A DNA stretch of 64,000 bases, from positions 62,001 to 126,000 of the forward strand of contig NZ_KB906973.1 in assembly GCF_000381745.1 (NCBI RefSeq), in the 5' to 3' direction. The position numbers and the translations under genes were made by a program. Each line of letters opens with the position of its first letter. The first letter of the stretch is position 1. Positions 16,755-25,620 of this stretch are shown here, piece by piece. The notes under the pieces were generated by a model. That model was not told where the DNA came from. It did no database searches and saw only the letters and a list, made by a program, of their open reading frames with translations. The stretch is from Psychromonas ossibalaenae ATCC BAA-1528. GTDB lineage: Bacteria; Pseudomonadota; Gammaproteobacteria; Enterobacterales; Psychromonadaceae.

Positions 16755-18758
16755 TCACCAGTTTATAATGGTTTTAAACTGCTGCTCGCCTGTCGTGCTG
16801 CCTTTGACGATTAAAGTTGTTATAGGCTCTTTTTGATGATAACCGCGGCTTATCCAGCCTAATGAGGGCTTATGGACATCTTCTTCGTTTTTTCCCGTCA
16901 CCGCTGACAGTTGTAAATTTTCGGGTAGACAAATGGTTATGTTTTCTTCAGCCAGGGTTAGGGTGCAGATATGGCCGTTAATTGTTATATCGTTACAGTA
17001 CTCTGAAAGATGAAAGTAGATTGCTATATCGTGCTGCCCTTGGGTATAGATTTTATCAGTAATCTGTAACTGTTTTTTCTGTGAATTCAGTTCGAGACTA
17101 CGCTGGTGAATAGCGGGGGAGGGCAGGCGCTGATAACCGTTATGCTGACCGGTGACTTTTCCACCACAGCTGTTAGGCTTCCAAAGTAAACAGCTGGCTT
17201 GAGCATGCTGCTCCCACATAAACGGGCCGGTCATAACTGACTGATCCTGGCCGTCAATTTCAAGGGTATTATGCGCCCTGGTTTTTCTAAAATGTGACCG
17301 CCACTGCGGAAAGCTGTAATAATCATAAGTACCGCTGTCGATCAGCAGATCTTTGCCGTTAATGCGCATAACAAAGCTCAATGCATCGGCATGGCCGTGA
17401 GCTGCAATGGATGTATACCCCAGTTCTGAACAGTCGAACAAAATACTGACCTGGTCTTGTTCAGTCTGTTTACCAGCCTGTAAAAGAGAATAACCGGACT
17501 CATTGAACTGATGTGATATTAAGTTTTTAGTCTGCTCGGGCAGCATTTTCTGACGATGAGCATTTCTCTGGTTAAATAACCAGAAGGCTGTTTCGCTGGG
17601 CTGCTGACAGCCTGTAGTGAATATCTGTTTATCATAAAGGTGAGATGCAATATCGCAGAGAGTGTTAATATTATGGACATGATCACCAAGATCCAGAGCG
17701 TAACCGTCATCCTGATCACCCAGCATCGGGTAATTTTCACCACCCTGAGCAACTCTGGCAATAAACTCGGCAATTTTGTTTAGGGTGTTGTGATAAGCGC
17801 TTGAAAAGTTCTCCTGCCGCCATTGTCCAGCCAGCGAGGATATTAAGTACAGCTGAAAAACAAAAAACTGATAACCGAATCCGTGCTCTCTGGAGCAGCC
17901 GTCTGCAAAAGTCTGCGCCTGTATTTCAGCTTCTAATACCGCTTTACTTTTAATGCGCCAGGCTGGTGCATCTTTGAGCATCGAAAAATAACTTGAAGCG
18001 ATGTAAACACCGGCCGCTTCGCCTACTAGGTGATTATTTGCAGAAGAGCCTTGAGAAAACTTTGCACTTATATCACGACAGTGCAGAAAAACATTATTTA
18101 ATACTCGTCTCTTAAACTGACCGCTAAATAACCCAGAGTCTTGAATTAAATCAATCGCCCATACCCAGTTAATAAGTCTGATTCCCAGCTCAAGAGGATT
18201 ACACCAGTTCATACCGTACCCATACGGGTTGTTATCTAACCAGCTGCTTAACTGATCTCTAACCGCTTGCGCATATTTTAACTGTCCGCTTATTTTGTAA
18301 GCACGAGCGAGAACAACAAACTGATGATGGCGGTTTGGTTCCCACACCAGTTTGCAGTCGCCGTTAACCGCGATGTCGCGGTAATTTACTGCCATAATAT
18401 GTTTACGGCTGGTTGGCCGGCCTGCTGCATGATCTTTATGCCAGTTGACAGGTGATTCCAGGTGATGTTCCTGCAGATCGAAAAAACTGAGCCGATGGTC
18501 AATAATATAATCGGCTTTATAAAGCAGGGGAGCTCGCCATATAGCATTAAATTCTTTGATATCTCCAACAAAGACTTTAAAAGCCGGTTTAAACTCTGCA
18601 TCAGGATTATAGTCAGCCTGGAATTGAGCCTCAGGAATTTGTTTGAACTGTACACGTAGTCGTTCAAGAAGCGCTTTAGCTAATAATCTTAAACGCCAGA
18701 TTATTTCTTTATATGACATGGTATTAAGACGCTTTATATACCAAAAGGCGCTTTGCAT
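16755..18758 (-). CDS. Heparinase II/III family protein (polysaccharide lyase-like)
   Basis: A 667-aa protein with a putative alpha/alpha-toroid N-terminal part (about 90-380) and a heparinase II/III beta-sandwich C-terminal part (about 410-640). The signature block of the family, AAHGHADALSFVMRINGKD then LLIDSGTYDYY, is present, including the His-x-His-x-Asp of the metal/catalytic site. No signal peptide is evident, which is common for the EPS-locus members; these are thought to edit or degrade nascent or misdirected polymer. AGGAAG lies at good spacing before the start. It is 9 bases past the xrtA stop, so the two are probably co-transcribed. Confidence 0.85.
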   Translation of the reverse strand: MQSAFWYIKRLNTMSYKEIIWRLRLLAKALLERLRVQFKQIPEAQFQADYNPDAEFKPAFKVFVGDIKEFNAIWRAPLLYKADYIIDHRLSFFDLQEHHLESPVNWHKDHAAGRPTSRKHIMAVNYRDIAVNGDCKLVWEPNRHHQFVVLARAYKISGQLKYAQAVRDQLSSWLDNNPYGYGMNWCNPLELGIRLINWVWAIDLIQDSGLFSGQFKRRVLNNVFLHCRDISAKFSQGSSANNHLVGEAAGVYIASSYFSMLKDAPAWRIKSKAVLEAEIQAQTFADGCSREHGFGYQFFVFQLYLISSLAGQWRQENFSSAYHNTLNKIAEFIARVAQGGENYPMLGDQDDGYALDLGDHVHNINTLCDIASHLYDKQIFTTGCQQPSETAFWLFNQRNAHRQKMLPEQTKNLISHQFNESGYSLLQAGKQTEQDQVSILFDCSELGYTSIAAHGHADALSFVMRINGKDLLIDSGTYDYYSFPQWRSHFRKTRAHNTLEIDGQDQSVMTGPFMWEQHAQASCLLWKPNSCGGKVTGQHNGYQRLPSPAIHQRSLELNSQKKQLQITDKIYTQGQHDIAIYFHLSEYCNDITINGHICTLTLAEENITICLPENLQLSAVTGKNEEDVHKPSLGWISRGYHQKEPITTLIVKGSTTGEQQFKTIINW

Positions 18759-18767
18759 AAGGGCTTC

Positions 18768-20258
18768 CTATATTTTTGGGGAAGGGACTGTTGAGTGACT
18801 GATAAACTCAGAAGAAAAGTCACTTATTATCTGCAGTGCATGACTTTGCTCCTGGTTATGGTAGTCAAATGCGATTGCTACGAGCGTTGCGCCCGGGCTG
18901 CCTTTTATTGTGGCAATGGTTTCATTCCATTTCGAGCGTCTTTTATCTGCGCTAAAGTGTCCGTCGTTTACATACCAGTAGGCAATTAGCCGTGAACGTT
19001 TTGTATCTCGGCGAAGTCTGATTAAGTTGACTTTGTTGAGTACCGGGTTCTGCTTGATCGTTAATATCTCCTGCCCCGCAGATACCCAGCGATTTTCATT
19101 AAATAGACTGTTTTCTACAAAGATCATCTCTTTTCCTTGATGCTGGCGCACATAATTAGCCAGATAAACTTGAATTAGCATCTCCCCTTGGGAAAAGTAG
19201 AAAAACTGTTCTGAACTTGCTCCAGTTGAGGTGGGTGACCAGTTAGGACTGGCCGCATTAACCTGACCGAGTTGTTTATAGCTGCTTATCGCCGGTAATG
19301 TAAATTGATAGTCAGAATCAAAGCGGGAGGAAATATATAAAAAAGCACTCGTGAAGAACAGGACAATGGCGGATACCAATAATAAGTAACGTGTATTGAG
19401 AACTGGCTGTGCATTCTGCTCTACGGACTGAGTTGAGTTATCCACTGCGGGTTCATTAAAATTGGCTTGCCCGATAAGGATAAGAGGAAAAATACCGGCG
19501 GCAAAAACAAACCAGCCGAAGGTTAAATGATCTTGTACGATAAAGTGCTGCATATGGGTCTGGCTGCCGACAATAATAATAACTGTTATGCGGATCCAGT
19601 TAGCAATGATGGCGATACTTACTGCAAGTATCAGAAAGCCTAACCCTGCTTTATAAGTTAAATTATTAAATTGAGTAACAAAAGCTGCATATAAAGCCGA
19701 GACTAAAAAGAAACCAAGGCCTGAGCACGCTTCTTCGACGCTAAATATACCGCCCGGTGTAATAAGGCGGTAACCTTCTCTAATTATTTCGAACCCGAGC
19801 AGATTAACGCTATGAAAACTTACCGTAGTTGAAATATCCCGTAACGGCAGCTGCAGGACATTCCATATTGGTAACGTTAAAGCTAATATCAGCAGCGGCA
19901 AAAATAAAGTCTTAATAATTTTATAACCGTAAACCGATGTTAACAAAGCGGTTATGATAAGAAATACGCTCAGTTGTTGTAACTGACCTATGCTGGCAAG
20001 GTTTGCAGCAAAAAGTAACAGGCAGCTGCAGATAACGAACAGAAGTGTAACCGGGTTGAAGCTATAACGCCTGAAAATATCCCGTTTTAACCAGAAGCAG
20101 TACATGCTTAGGCCGAAACCTAACAGTCCGTGGTTATAGGGACCTACGCTCCACCATTCAGCTGTCAGTTCAGAAACCACCGATGGATTAGCCGCTAGAA
20201 CCAACACAATATTGAATGCAAAAAATGAAGTTAATTTTTTCCGGTCACTAAAAACCAT
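18768..20258 (-). CDS. xrtA: Exosortase A with C-terminal EpsI domain
   Basis: The membrane transpeptidase that should cleave PEP-CTERM sorting signals and pass the protein to a surface acceptor. At 496 aa it has an N-terminal exosortase part with about eight membrane helices and the three catalytic residues in their usual motifs: Cys178 in EEACSGLGF, Arg223 in NWIRI, and His244 in DHLTFGW. After about residue 285 comes one more membrane segment and then a soluble EpsI domain (about 310-496), as in typical long XrtA proteins. It precedes the heparinase-like gene. The candidate substrate is the protein at 1870-2391. A MITE-like element sits just upstream of the start. Confidence 0.93.
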   Translation of the reverse strand: MVFSDRKKLTSFFAFNIVLVLAANPSVVSELTAEWWSVGPYNHGLLGFGLSMYCFWLKRDIFRRYSFNPVTLLFVICSCLLLFAANLASIGQLQQLSVFLIITALLTSVYGYKIIKTLFLPLLILALTLPIWNVLQLPLRDISTTVSFHSVNLLGFEIIREGYRLITPGGIFSVEEACSGLGFFLVSALYAAFVTQFNNLTYKAGLGFLILAVSIAIIANWIRITVIIIVGSQTHMQHFIVQDHLTFGWFVFAAGIFPLILIGQANFNEPAVDNSTQSVEQNAQPVLNTRYLLLVSAIVLFFTSAFLYISSRFDSDYQFTLPAISSYKQLGQVNAASPNWSPTSTGASSEQFFYFSQGEMLIQVYLANYVRQHQGKEMIFVENSLFNENRWVSAGQEILTIKQNPVLNKVNLIRLRRDTKRSRLIAYWYVNDGHFSADKRRSKWNETIATIKGSPGATLVAIAFDYHNQEQSHALQIISDFSSEFISHSTVPSPKI

Positions 20259-20290
20259 ATTAAGTATCCTTAAAATAACTTAAATGAGTG

Positions 20291-20617
20291 TATACCCATG
20301 TTACTTCAAGATGCAAAGTCAGCAAGGCAAATTGTGCCGAGATGCTAGGCATAAAATTGAACCTTTCGAGCGATTAACTTCGTTAATCCTCTTTCGGTAG
20401 AATTAAAATAAATACTTTAATTCTTTTATAGTTACTCTACATAGAGGTTTTATAACAACGCAGATTGGTGCAAGTTGCCTTGCCCTACGGGGCACTAGCT
20501 CGAAAACCAGCTCTGCGTTGCAACAATCGAAAAGTGAATAACAATTACCTCATGTTGTGCCTTGCTCTGGTGTCCGAGCTAGCGCCTGGCAAAGCATCTT
20601 GAGGCAGCATGGGCATA
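20291..20617. repeat. MITE-like element with 24-bp terminal inverted repeats
   Basis: The left end (20291-20314, TATACCCATG then TTACTTCAAGATGC) is the near-perfect inverse of the right end (20594-20617): 20 of 24 positions agree. The 327 bp between hold no gene. Internal parts include the palindromic stretch AATTAAAATAAATACTTTAATT and partial repeats of CTAGCTCG/CGAGCTAG. No clear target-site duplication is visible. A related end sequence occurs at 47231-47254. It separates xrtA from the plus-strand glycan genes. Confidence 0.7.
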
Positions 20618-20816
20618 GCTCCTTTAAGCAAACAAAAAAACTTACTGTGTTTGCTATCTGCTTAATTTTTTGCAGGTACAGGCAGATAATTGCTCACTGG
20701 CTTCTATAAATAAGCAAGTGATTAGTTAAAGTGACAAATCTTATCTATGATTATGTTCTTAATATCTTTTTTTATTTCTTTACTGTCGATCGTATTTTGC
20801 TTACGGAGAAAAGTTT

Positions 20817-21623
20817 ATGCCCGTATTGAACAAACCGTCTGCTCCGCTCTCTCCCTTGCCAGTGTTTAATGTTACCCAGAAATATGTCACGTTATTTGGT
20901 ATTAAGGTTCACGCGCTCAGTGAATCTGATGCACTGGATAATATTGATGCGGCTGTCAGAGAAAAAAAATCACTGCATATCGGCATGCTGAACGCAGCAA
21001 AAATAGTCAATATGAAACGCAGCCCGGATCTTAACCTTGATGTTCAATCATCGAATATGATTCTTGCTGACGGCAGTTCATTAGTGGCGGCGAGTAAGCT
21101 GCTCAAGCATAAATTACCTGAGCGGATCGCAGGTATTGATTTAATGCACGCTATCTTGAGGCGGGGCAGTGACAGGGGGTATAAAGTCTTCTGTCTCGGT
21201 GCCACTCCCGATATTTCCGCTAAAACAGAAATTGAAATTCGCAGGCAGTATCCGGGAATTATTATCGCTGGTTGTCAGCATGGATATTTTTCTGATGATC
21301 AGGAGGAAAGTGTTGCACGGCAGATTGCTGATTCCCAGGCTGATGTGTTATTTGTTGCAATTACTTCGCCAAAAAAAGAGCAGTTTATGGCCCGCTGGAA
21401 TGAAACTATGCGGGTGCCTGTTGTACATGGTGTAGGTGGTTCATTTGATGTATTAGCTGGAAAAGTAACTCGTGCGCCGCTGCTGTGGCAGAAGTATGGA
21501 ATGGAGTGGTTATATCGGGTGAAGCAGGAACCGAGACGTTTATGGAAACGCTATTTAGTTACGAATACGTTATTTATTGTTCTATTAGCCAAAGAAATGA
21601 TTTTTCCCAGTAAATCTCGTTAG
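20817..21623 (+). CDS. WecG/TagA/CpsF family glycosyltransferase
   Basis: A GT26-family transferase of 268 aa that would add an N-acetylmannosamine-type sugar (ManNAc or ManNAcA) to a lipid-linked acceptor at the inner face of the membrane. Family blocks are present: HIGMLNAAKIVNM, ILADGSSLVAASKL with the catalytic Asp, the Rossmann-like KVFCLGATPD, VAITSPKKEQFM and VHGVGGSFDVLAGKVTRAP. The basic C-terminal tail (QEPRRLWKRYLVTNTLF) is the membrane-binding part. GGAGA lies just upstream of the start. With wecC in the same locus, ManNAcA is a plausible donor sugar, but this is inferred. It opens the plus-strand EPS set. Confidence 0.85.
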   Translation: MPVLNKPSAPLSPLPVFNVTQKYVTLFGIKVHALSESDALDNIDAAVREKKSLHIGMLNAAKIVNMKRSPDLNLDVQSSNMILADGSSLVAASKLLKHKLPERIAGIDLMHAILRRGSDRGYKVFCLGATPDISAKTEIEIRRQYPGIIIAGCQHGYFSDDQEESVARQIADSQADVLFVAITSPKKEQFMARWNETMRVPVVHGVGGSFDVLAGKVTRAPLLWQKYGMEWLYRVKQEPRRLWKRYLVTNTLFIVLLAKEMIFPSKSR

Positions 21624-21827
21624 TTTTATAGTATCGAACTAAGCTTAATAAAATTATCTGCTTTATTGTTCTGTAAGTTATAGAAAGTAGTGAATTTTGT
21701 ATTTTTATTCTTCGATTGTTTATAAACGATGGGGAATTTTTTTATGTAAATATTAAGCGTGTTTTCTTTTAATTTACCTATTTAGTTATGGTTGATAGGC
21801 AAACAGGAAAAATTAAGTCGTATTATT

Positions 21828-22826
21828 ATGGATAATAAAAAACAAACCTTGATTTATTTAGCTGCCGCCAGTCATTCCGGTTCAACTATGCTGGCAATGC
21901 TGCTTGGTGCTCATCCTGATTTATGCAGTGTAGGTGAATTAAAAGCAGCTCATTTAGGGGATAAAGACAGTTATTTATGTTCCTGTAAAAGCCTGCTGGC
22001 AGAATGTGAATTCTGGCGGGGAGTCAGTGAAAAAATGGCATCCAGAGGGCAGCCGTTTTGCATATTCGATGCAGGTACAGATATTCGTTCTAACGCGAGT
22101 CCTTATGTTCGTTTTTTATTAAAACCTCTGGTGCGTCACCATTTTGCAGAATGGATCCGCGATGCTTTATTAAATATGTCGCCGGTCTGGCGAAAACAGT
22201 TAGTCAAGCTTCAGCAGCGTAATGCTGATTATGTTTGTGCTATTGCACAACAAGCCGGAGTTGAAGCTGTTGTTGACTCATCTAAGACAGGTATCCGCCT
22301 TAAATATCTGCTTAAGAATAAAAATCTGGATATTAAAGTTGTGTGGATTGTGCGCGATGGAAGAGGGGTCTCGTTAGCATATAAAAACCCTTCTGAATAT
22401 GCTGATGCGAAAGAACCTGAATTTCGCGGAGGCGGTGCAAAGAAAACACAGGAGCAAGGAAGAAATATCGCTGCAGGAGCTCATGAATGGCTGCGCTGCA
22501 ATCAGGAAACCGAGGCTGTATTAGCGACGATGGCTGAGGATAAATGGATTAAAGTGTTTTATGAGGATCTTTGTGGCAATACTGAGGTTGAACTCAATCG
22601 AATATTTGAATTTATCGGGGTTAACCCCGGCAAAAAACGAATGGACTTTAAAGCGGTAGAACATCATGTTCTGGGCAACGGTATGCGCTTTGACTCGAGC
22701 AGTCTAATAACACTTGATGATCGCTGGAAAACAGAACTTACGCGGGTTGAAATAAATGAATTTGATCAGGCTGCCGGCGATTATAATAAATCTGTCGGTT
22801 ACTCTTCTGACGAAAGAAGGTTATGA
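21828..22826 (+). CDS. Sulfotransferase family protein
   Basis: A probable PAPS-dependent sulfotransferase of 332 aa, which would sulfate a sugar of the polysaccharide. The 5'-phosphosulfate loop is at the N-terminus (LAAASHSGSTMLAMLLG), and the 3'-phosphate motif VWIVRDGRGVSLAYKNP lies in the middle, with Arg and Ser in the expected places. I chose ATG 21828 because the PAPS loop then starts about 10 residues in; an in-frame TTG at 21792 is possible, and neither start has a strong ribosome site. The stop overlaps the flippase start by 4 bases (ATGA), indicating translational coupling. The acceptor is unknown. Confidence 0.8.
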   Translation: MDNKKQTLIYLAAASHSGSTMLAMLLGAHPDLCSVGELKAAHLGDKDSYLCSCKSLLAECEFWRGVSEKMASRGQPFCIFDAGTDIRSNASPYVRFLLKPLVRHHFAEWIRDALLNMSPVWRKQLVKLQQRNADYVCAIAQQAGVEAVVDSSKTGIRLKYLLKNKNLDIKVVWIVRDGRGVSLAYKNPSEYADAKEPEFRGGGAKKTQEQGRNIAAGAHEWLRCNQETEAVLATMAEDKWIKVFYEDLCGNTEVELNRIFEFIGVNPGKKRMDFKAVEHHVLGNGMRFDSSSLITLDDRWKTELTRVEINEFDQAAGDYNKSVGYSSDERRL

Positions 22827-24364
22827 AAAAAAGAAGTTCTCCTGTAACGGATGTCGATTTAAGCGGCAAAAATAGAATCGTTAGAAATACCTTAATCAGC
22901 TGGGCGAGTCATCTGGTTCTGGTCGTTTCTGGTTTTATTATGCCTCGCTTAATGCATGAGTATATAGGTCAGGTGCAGCTGGGAATCTGGGATTTCTGCT
23001 GGGCATTAATTTCATACCTGTCTTTAATTGGTTTAGGGATCGGAGCAAGTTCAAATAGATATGTTGCAAAATATAACGCAGAACATAAAACCGAAGAGCT
23101 TAGTAAACTTATCAGCTCTACTATAGCCATCGAAATTTTTATTTCTCTTACCATTTTTCTGGGGACTTTAACGGTTGTTTATACCATGCCGCTATTTTTT
23201 GCTGAAGAATTAGGTGAAAACGTACTTAAAACTCAATCGGTTATGTTTTATTTAGGCCTTAGTCTGGCGATCACCACGCTGTTTTCTATCAGCCGCGGAT
23301 TATTAACCGGTCATCACAGATGGGATTTACATAATGCCTTAACGGCAGGTTTCAGCGTGTTGTCACTGGTCATTATGATGACCATGTTAATGTCTGGTTT
23401 TGGCCTTGTTGGGATGGCGCAGGGATATTTAGCTTCAACGGTTATTATTGAAGTGATCCGCATTCTATTTGCCTCTCAATATACTAAACAAATTCACATA
23501 TCACCTTCTAATATATCCAAAGCACTATGCTGGGAGCTTTTAGGTTTTAGCGCTAAAGGAAAGCTGGCTGTACTGCCTCCAGTGGTTTTACTACAGTCGG
23601 TTAATATTCTCATTGTAAATGCATTCGGCCCGGCGGTTTTGGCGGTGTTTGCCAGGCCGCTTGCATTAACCCGGCATATATCAACTTTTATGGTTAAATT
23701 TACTATGATATTAACGCCGACGGCCGGCGCTATGTTAAGTGAAGATAAAGCGGAAGAATTGAAGTCATTTTTTCTAACGACGACTAAATTCAGTTTTGCT
23801 TTTACTCTGCCGCTGGTGATCGCTCTGGCTATTTTCGGCGACATCGTTGTCGCATTCTGGATGGGGGAAGATTATGCAAACTGGCTTCTGATAGCGGTTT
23901 TATCCCTGGGAGCTTTATTACCGACGGCACAAGACAGCTCCCTGCGTATTATGATTGCTAAAAATATTCATGGAAAAATATCTGTTTATATGAGCCTGAT
24001 TGTGCTGCTGACTTTTTTTATTCTTTATCTGTTATTTATTGAAAATAATTTTAATCTTATTACTGCTGCGTGTTTATTAATTATTCCGTCAAATTTGGCT
24101 TATGGTTTTGCATTACCTTTGTATGCCTGTAAAAAACTGTCCATCCCCGTACGAAGCTATTTAAGTAAAGCAGTGTTAAAACCCGTTATTGCTGTTCTTC
24201 CCTATGCCGCTCTGCTGTGTCTGGCGAAATATTTCTACTTACAGTATGCATATTTGTATTCAGTGCTGTTTCTTGTTTTTGCCTGTTTGTCTCTGGCTTT
24301 CTTATATAGTGTTTTACTGCTCAATAAATCTGAAAAAAATCATTTGTGGAATAAGATTCGTTGA
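22823..24364 (+). CDS. Wzx-type polysaccharide flippase (MOP superfamily)
   Basis: An inner-membrane protein of 513 aa with about 12-14 hydrophobic segments spread along its length, the pattern of lipid-linked oligosaccharide flippases. It should move the undecaprenyl-linked repeat unit to the periplasm. The N-terminal block NRIVRNTLISWASHLVLVVSGFI and the early amphipathic RLMHEYIGQVQLGIWDF are typical of the polysaccharide_synt/MatE families. It overlaps the sulfotransferase gene by 4 bases and is followed by the NodB-like gene after about 20 bases. With the WaaL/Wzy-like gene at 30548 it completes a Wzx/Wzy pathway. Identity as a flippase is good; substrate unknown. Confidence 0.88.
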   Translation: MKKRSSPVTDVDLSGKNRIVRNTLISWASHLVLVVSGFIMPRLMHEYIGQVQLGIWDFCWALISYLSLIGLGIGASSNRYVAKYNAEHKTEELSKLISSTIAIEIFISLTIFLGTLTVVYTMPLFFAEELGENVLKTQSVMFYLGLSLAITTLFSISRGLLTGHHRWDLHNALTAGFSVLSLVIMMTMLMSGFGLVGMAQGYLASTVIIEVIRILFASQYTKQIHISPSNISKALCWELLGFSAKGKLAVLPPVVLLQSVNILIVNAFGPAVLAVFARPLALTRHISTFMVKFTMILTPTAGAMLSEDKAEELKSFFLTTTKFSFAFTLPLVIALAIFGDIVVAFWMGEDYANWLLIAVLSLGALLPTAQDSSLRIMIAKNIHGKISVYMSLIVLLTFFILYLLFIENNFNLITAACLLIIPSNLAYGFALPLYACKKLSIPVRSYLSKAVLKPVIAVLPYAALLCLAKYFYLQYAYLYSVLFLVFACLSLAFLYSVLLLNKSEKNHLWNKIR

Positions 24365-24385
24365 TTCACTGGAAAGGAATTGAGA

Positions 24386-25606
24386 ATGAATATATCTTTG
24401 CGAAAATACCCCTATCCCTACCAGGCTATGCTGGCACTCTGCAGTGATTTGGATGAAACGCCGAATAAAGATATTTACTTTGAAACAGCGCGCTATTTGA
24501 ATACCACTGAGCAGACTCTATTAGGGAAAGGTGTCGGCCTGGAAGTTGGTAATACTATCTACTTTGATATGCCTGAAAATCAATTTTCTTATACTAATAC
24601 GGATCAAGACGGCCGGGAAAAAATACATCATTTGATTGATTCTGGTCATATTGACTGTCTGCACTCTTTTGGCGATTTTGTTAACTCCAGGGAGCGTATT
24701 AAGCAGTGCTGGGCGGATCTGCAGAAAGGCCCGCGTAAGATTGAAGTTTGGATTGACCATGCTCAGGCTCCCACGAATTTAGATGACGGTATTATGCAGG
24801 GAAAGGGTGCGGTTGTCGGGGGAAATGCATTTCATACTGATCTTACGATAAAACCAGGGGGGCTGCATTTTATCTGGAAAGGACGGGTCACGAGTATAGC
24901 TTCACAGAATGTAAAGCGAAGCTACCGTAGTCTGTTTAATGTTCGAGAACCTTATAAATCGGGGAAAACGATTTTAATCGAGTTTGTCAAAGGCTGGTTT
25001 GCACGTTTAGGCAGTGTTAAATATGCGATGCATAAAGACAATAGAGTATTAAGAAAAACTCAGCTTGTGGATGGTACCCCTGTACAGGAGTTTATGCGTT
25101 GTAATCCGTCATGGGGCGGTGTTTCTGTGTTTGATTCTGCCCGTGGTATCCATAACGTATTAACCGAATTAGTGTTAAACACGCTGGTGGAAAATGAAGG
25201 CTGCAGTGTTCTGTATAGTCATTTGGGAAAAGTATTCAGCGTCGAACAGGCTTTTCAGAAAAAAACTCAAGATGCATTTGAGTTATTAGCGGCTTACCAG
25301 GAAAACAGGTTGATTTTAACTGCTACAACCCGAAGATTATTAGGGTATTGTCGCAGCTTTGAAGAATTAAGCTTTATAGTTAAGTCTGTCGGGGATGAGG
25401 TTCAGATACATTTGTCCAGTGCTTATAACGGGCAGGATCTTTACGGGCTGACCTGGTATGCCGATGACCCTGAAAAAGTAAGTTTGTACATAAATGGAGA
25501 GTACTACGCAAATTTACAAACTAACCCGGCCGACAATAGCGGTAGAAAAAGTGTTTCTATTGCATGGCTGCCTTTAGTGTTTCCTGATATTAAAAGCCAG
25601 CTTTAA
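24386..25606 (+). CDS. Divergent NodB-fold (polysaccharide deacetylase-like) protein
   Basis: A 406-aa soluble protein I do not recognise precisely. It has the outline of a NodB barrel: strand MLALCSDLDE (DxD in place of TFDDG), a His motif CLHSFGDF near residue 95, EVWIDHAQAP in the middle, and a late LYSHLGK that may be the closing His motif. After about residue 310 there is a separate beta-rich domain (VQIHLSSAYNGQDLYGLTWY). No signal peptide is seen. ATG 24386 is chosen because AAAGGA precedes it; the TTG six bases earlier is not needed. It sits between the flippase and a glycosyltransferase, so it probably modifies the EPS precursor. Activity is unproven. Confidence 0.55.
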   Translation: MNISLRKYPYPYQAMLALCSDLDETPNKDIYFETARYLNTTEQTLLGKGVGLEVGNTIYFDMPENQFSYTNTDQDGREKIHHLIDSGHIDCLHSFGDFVNSRERIKQCWADLQKGPRKIEVWIDHAQAPTNLDDGIMQGKGAVVGGNAFHTDLTIKPGGLHFIWKGRVTSIASQNVKRSYRSLFNVREPYKSGKTILIEFVKGWFARLGSVKYAMHKDNRVLRKTQLVDGTPVQEFMRCNPSWGGVSVFDSARGIHNVLTELVLNTLVENEGCSVLYSHLGKVFSVEQAFQKKTQDAFELLAAYQENRLILTATTRRLLGYCRSFEELSFIVKSVGDEVQIHLSSAYNGQDLYGLTWYADDPEKVSLYINGEYYANLQTNPADNSGRKSVSIAWLPLVFPDIKSQL

Positions 25607-25620
25607 GTCTGAGGTACTTT

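Noticed and set aside
20680-20695. GGCAG...TTGCT upstream of the WecG-like gene as a sigma-54 promoter
   Set aside because: GG-to-GC spacing is one base short, and sigma-54 promoters do not tolerate this; the -24 part is also incomplete.
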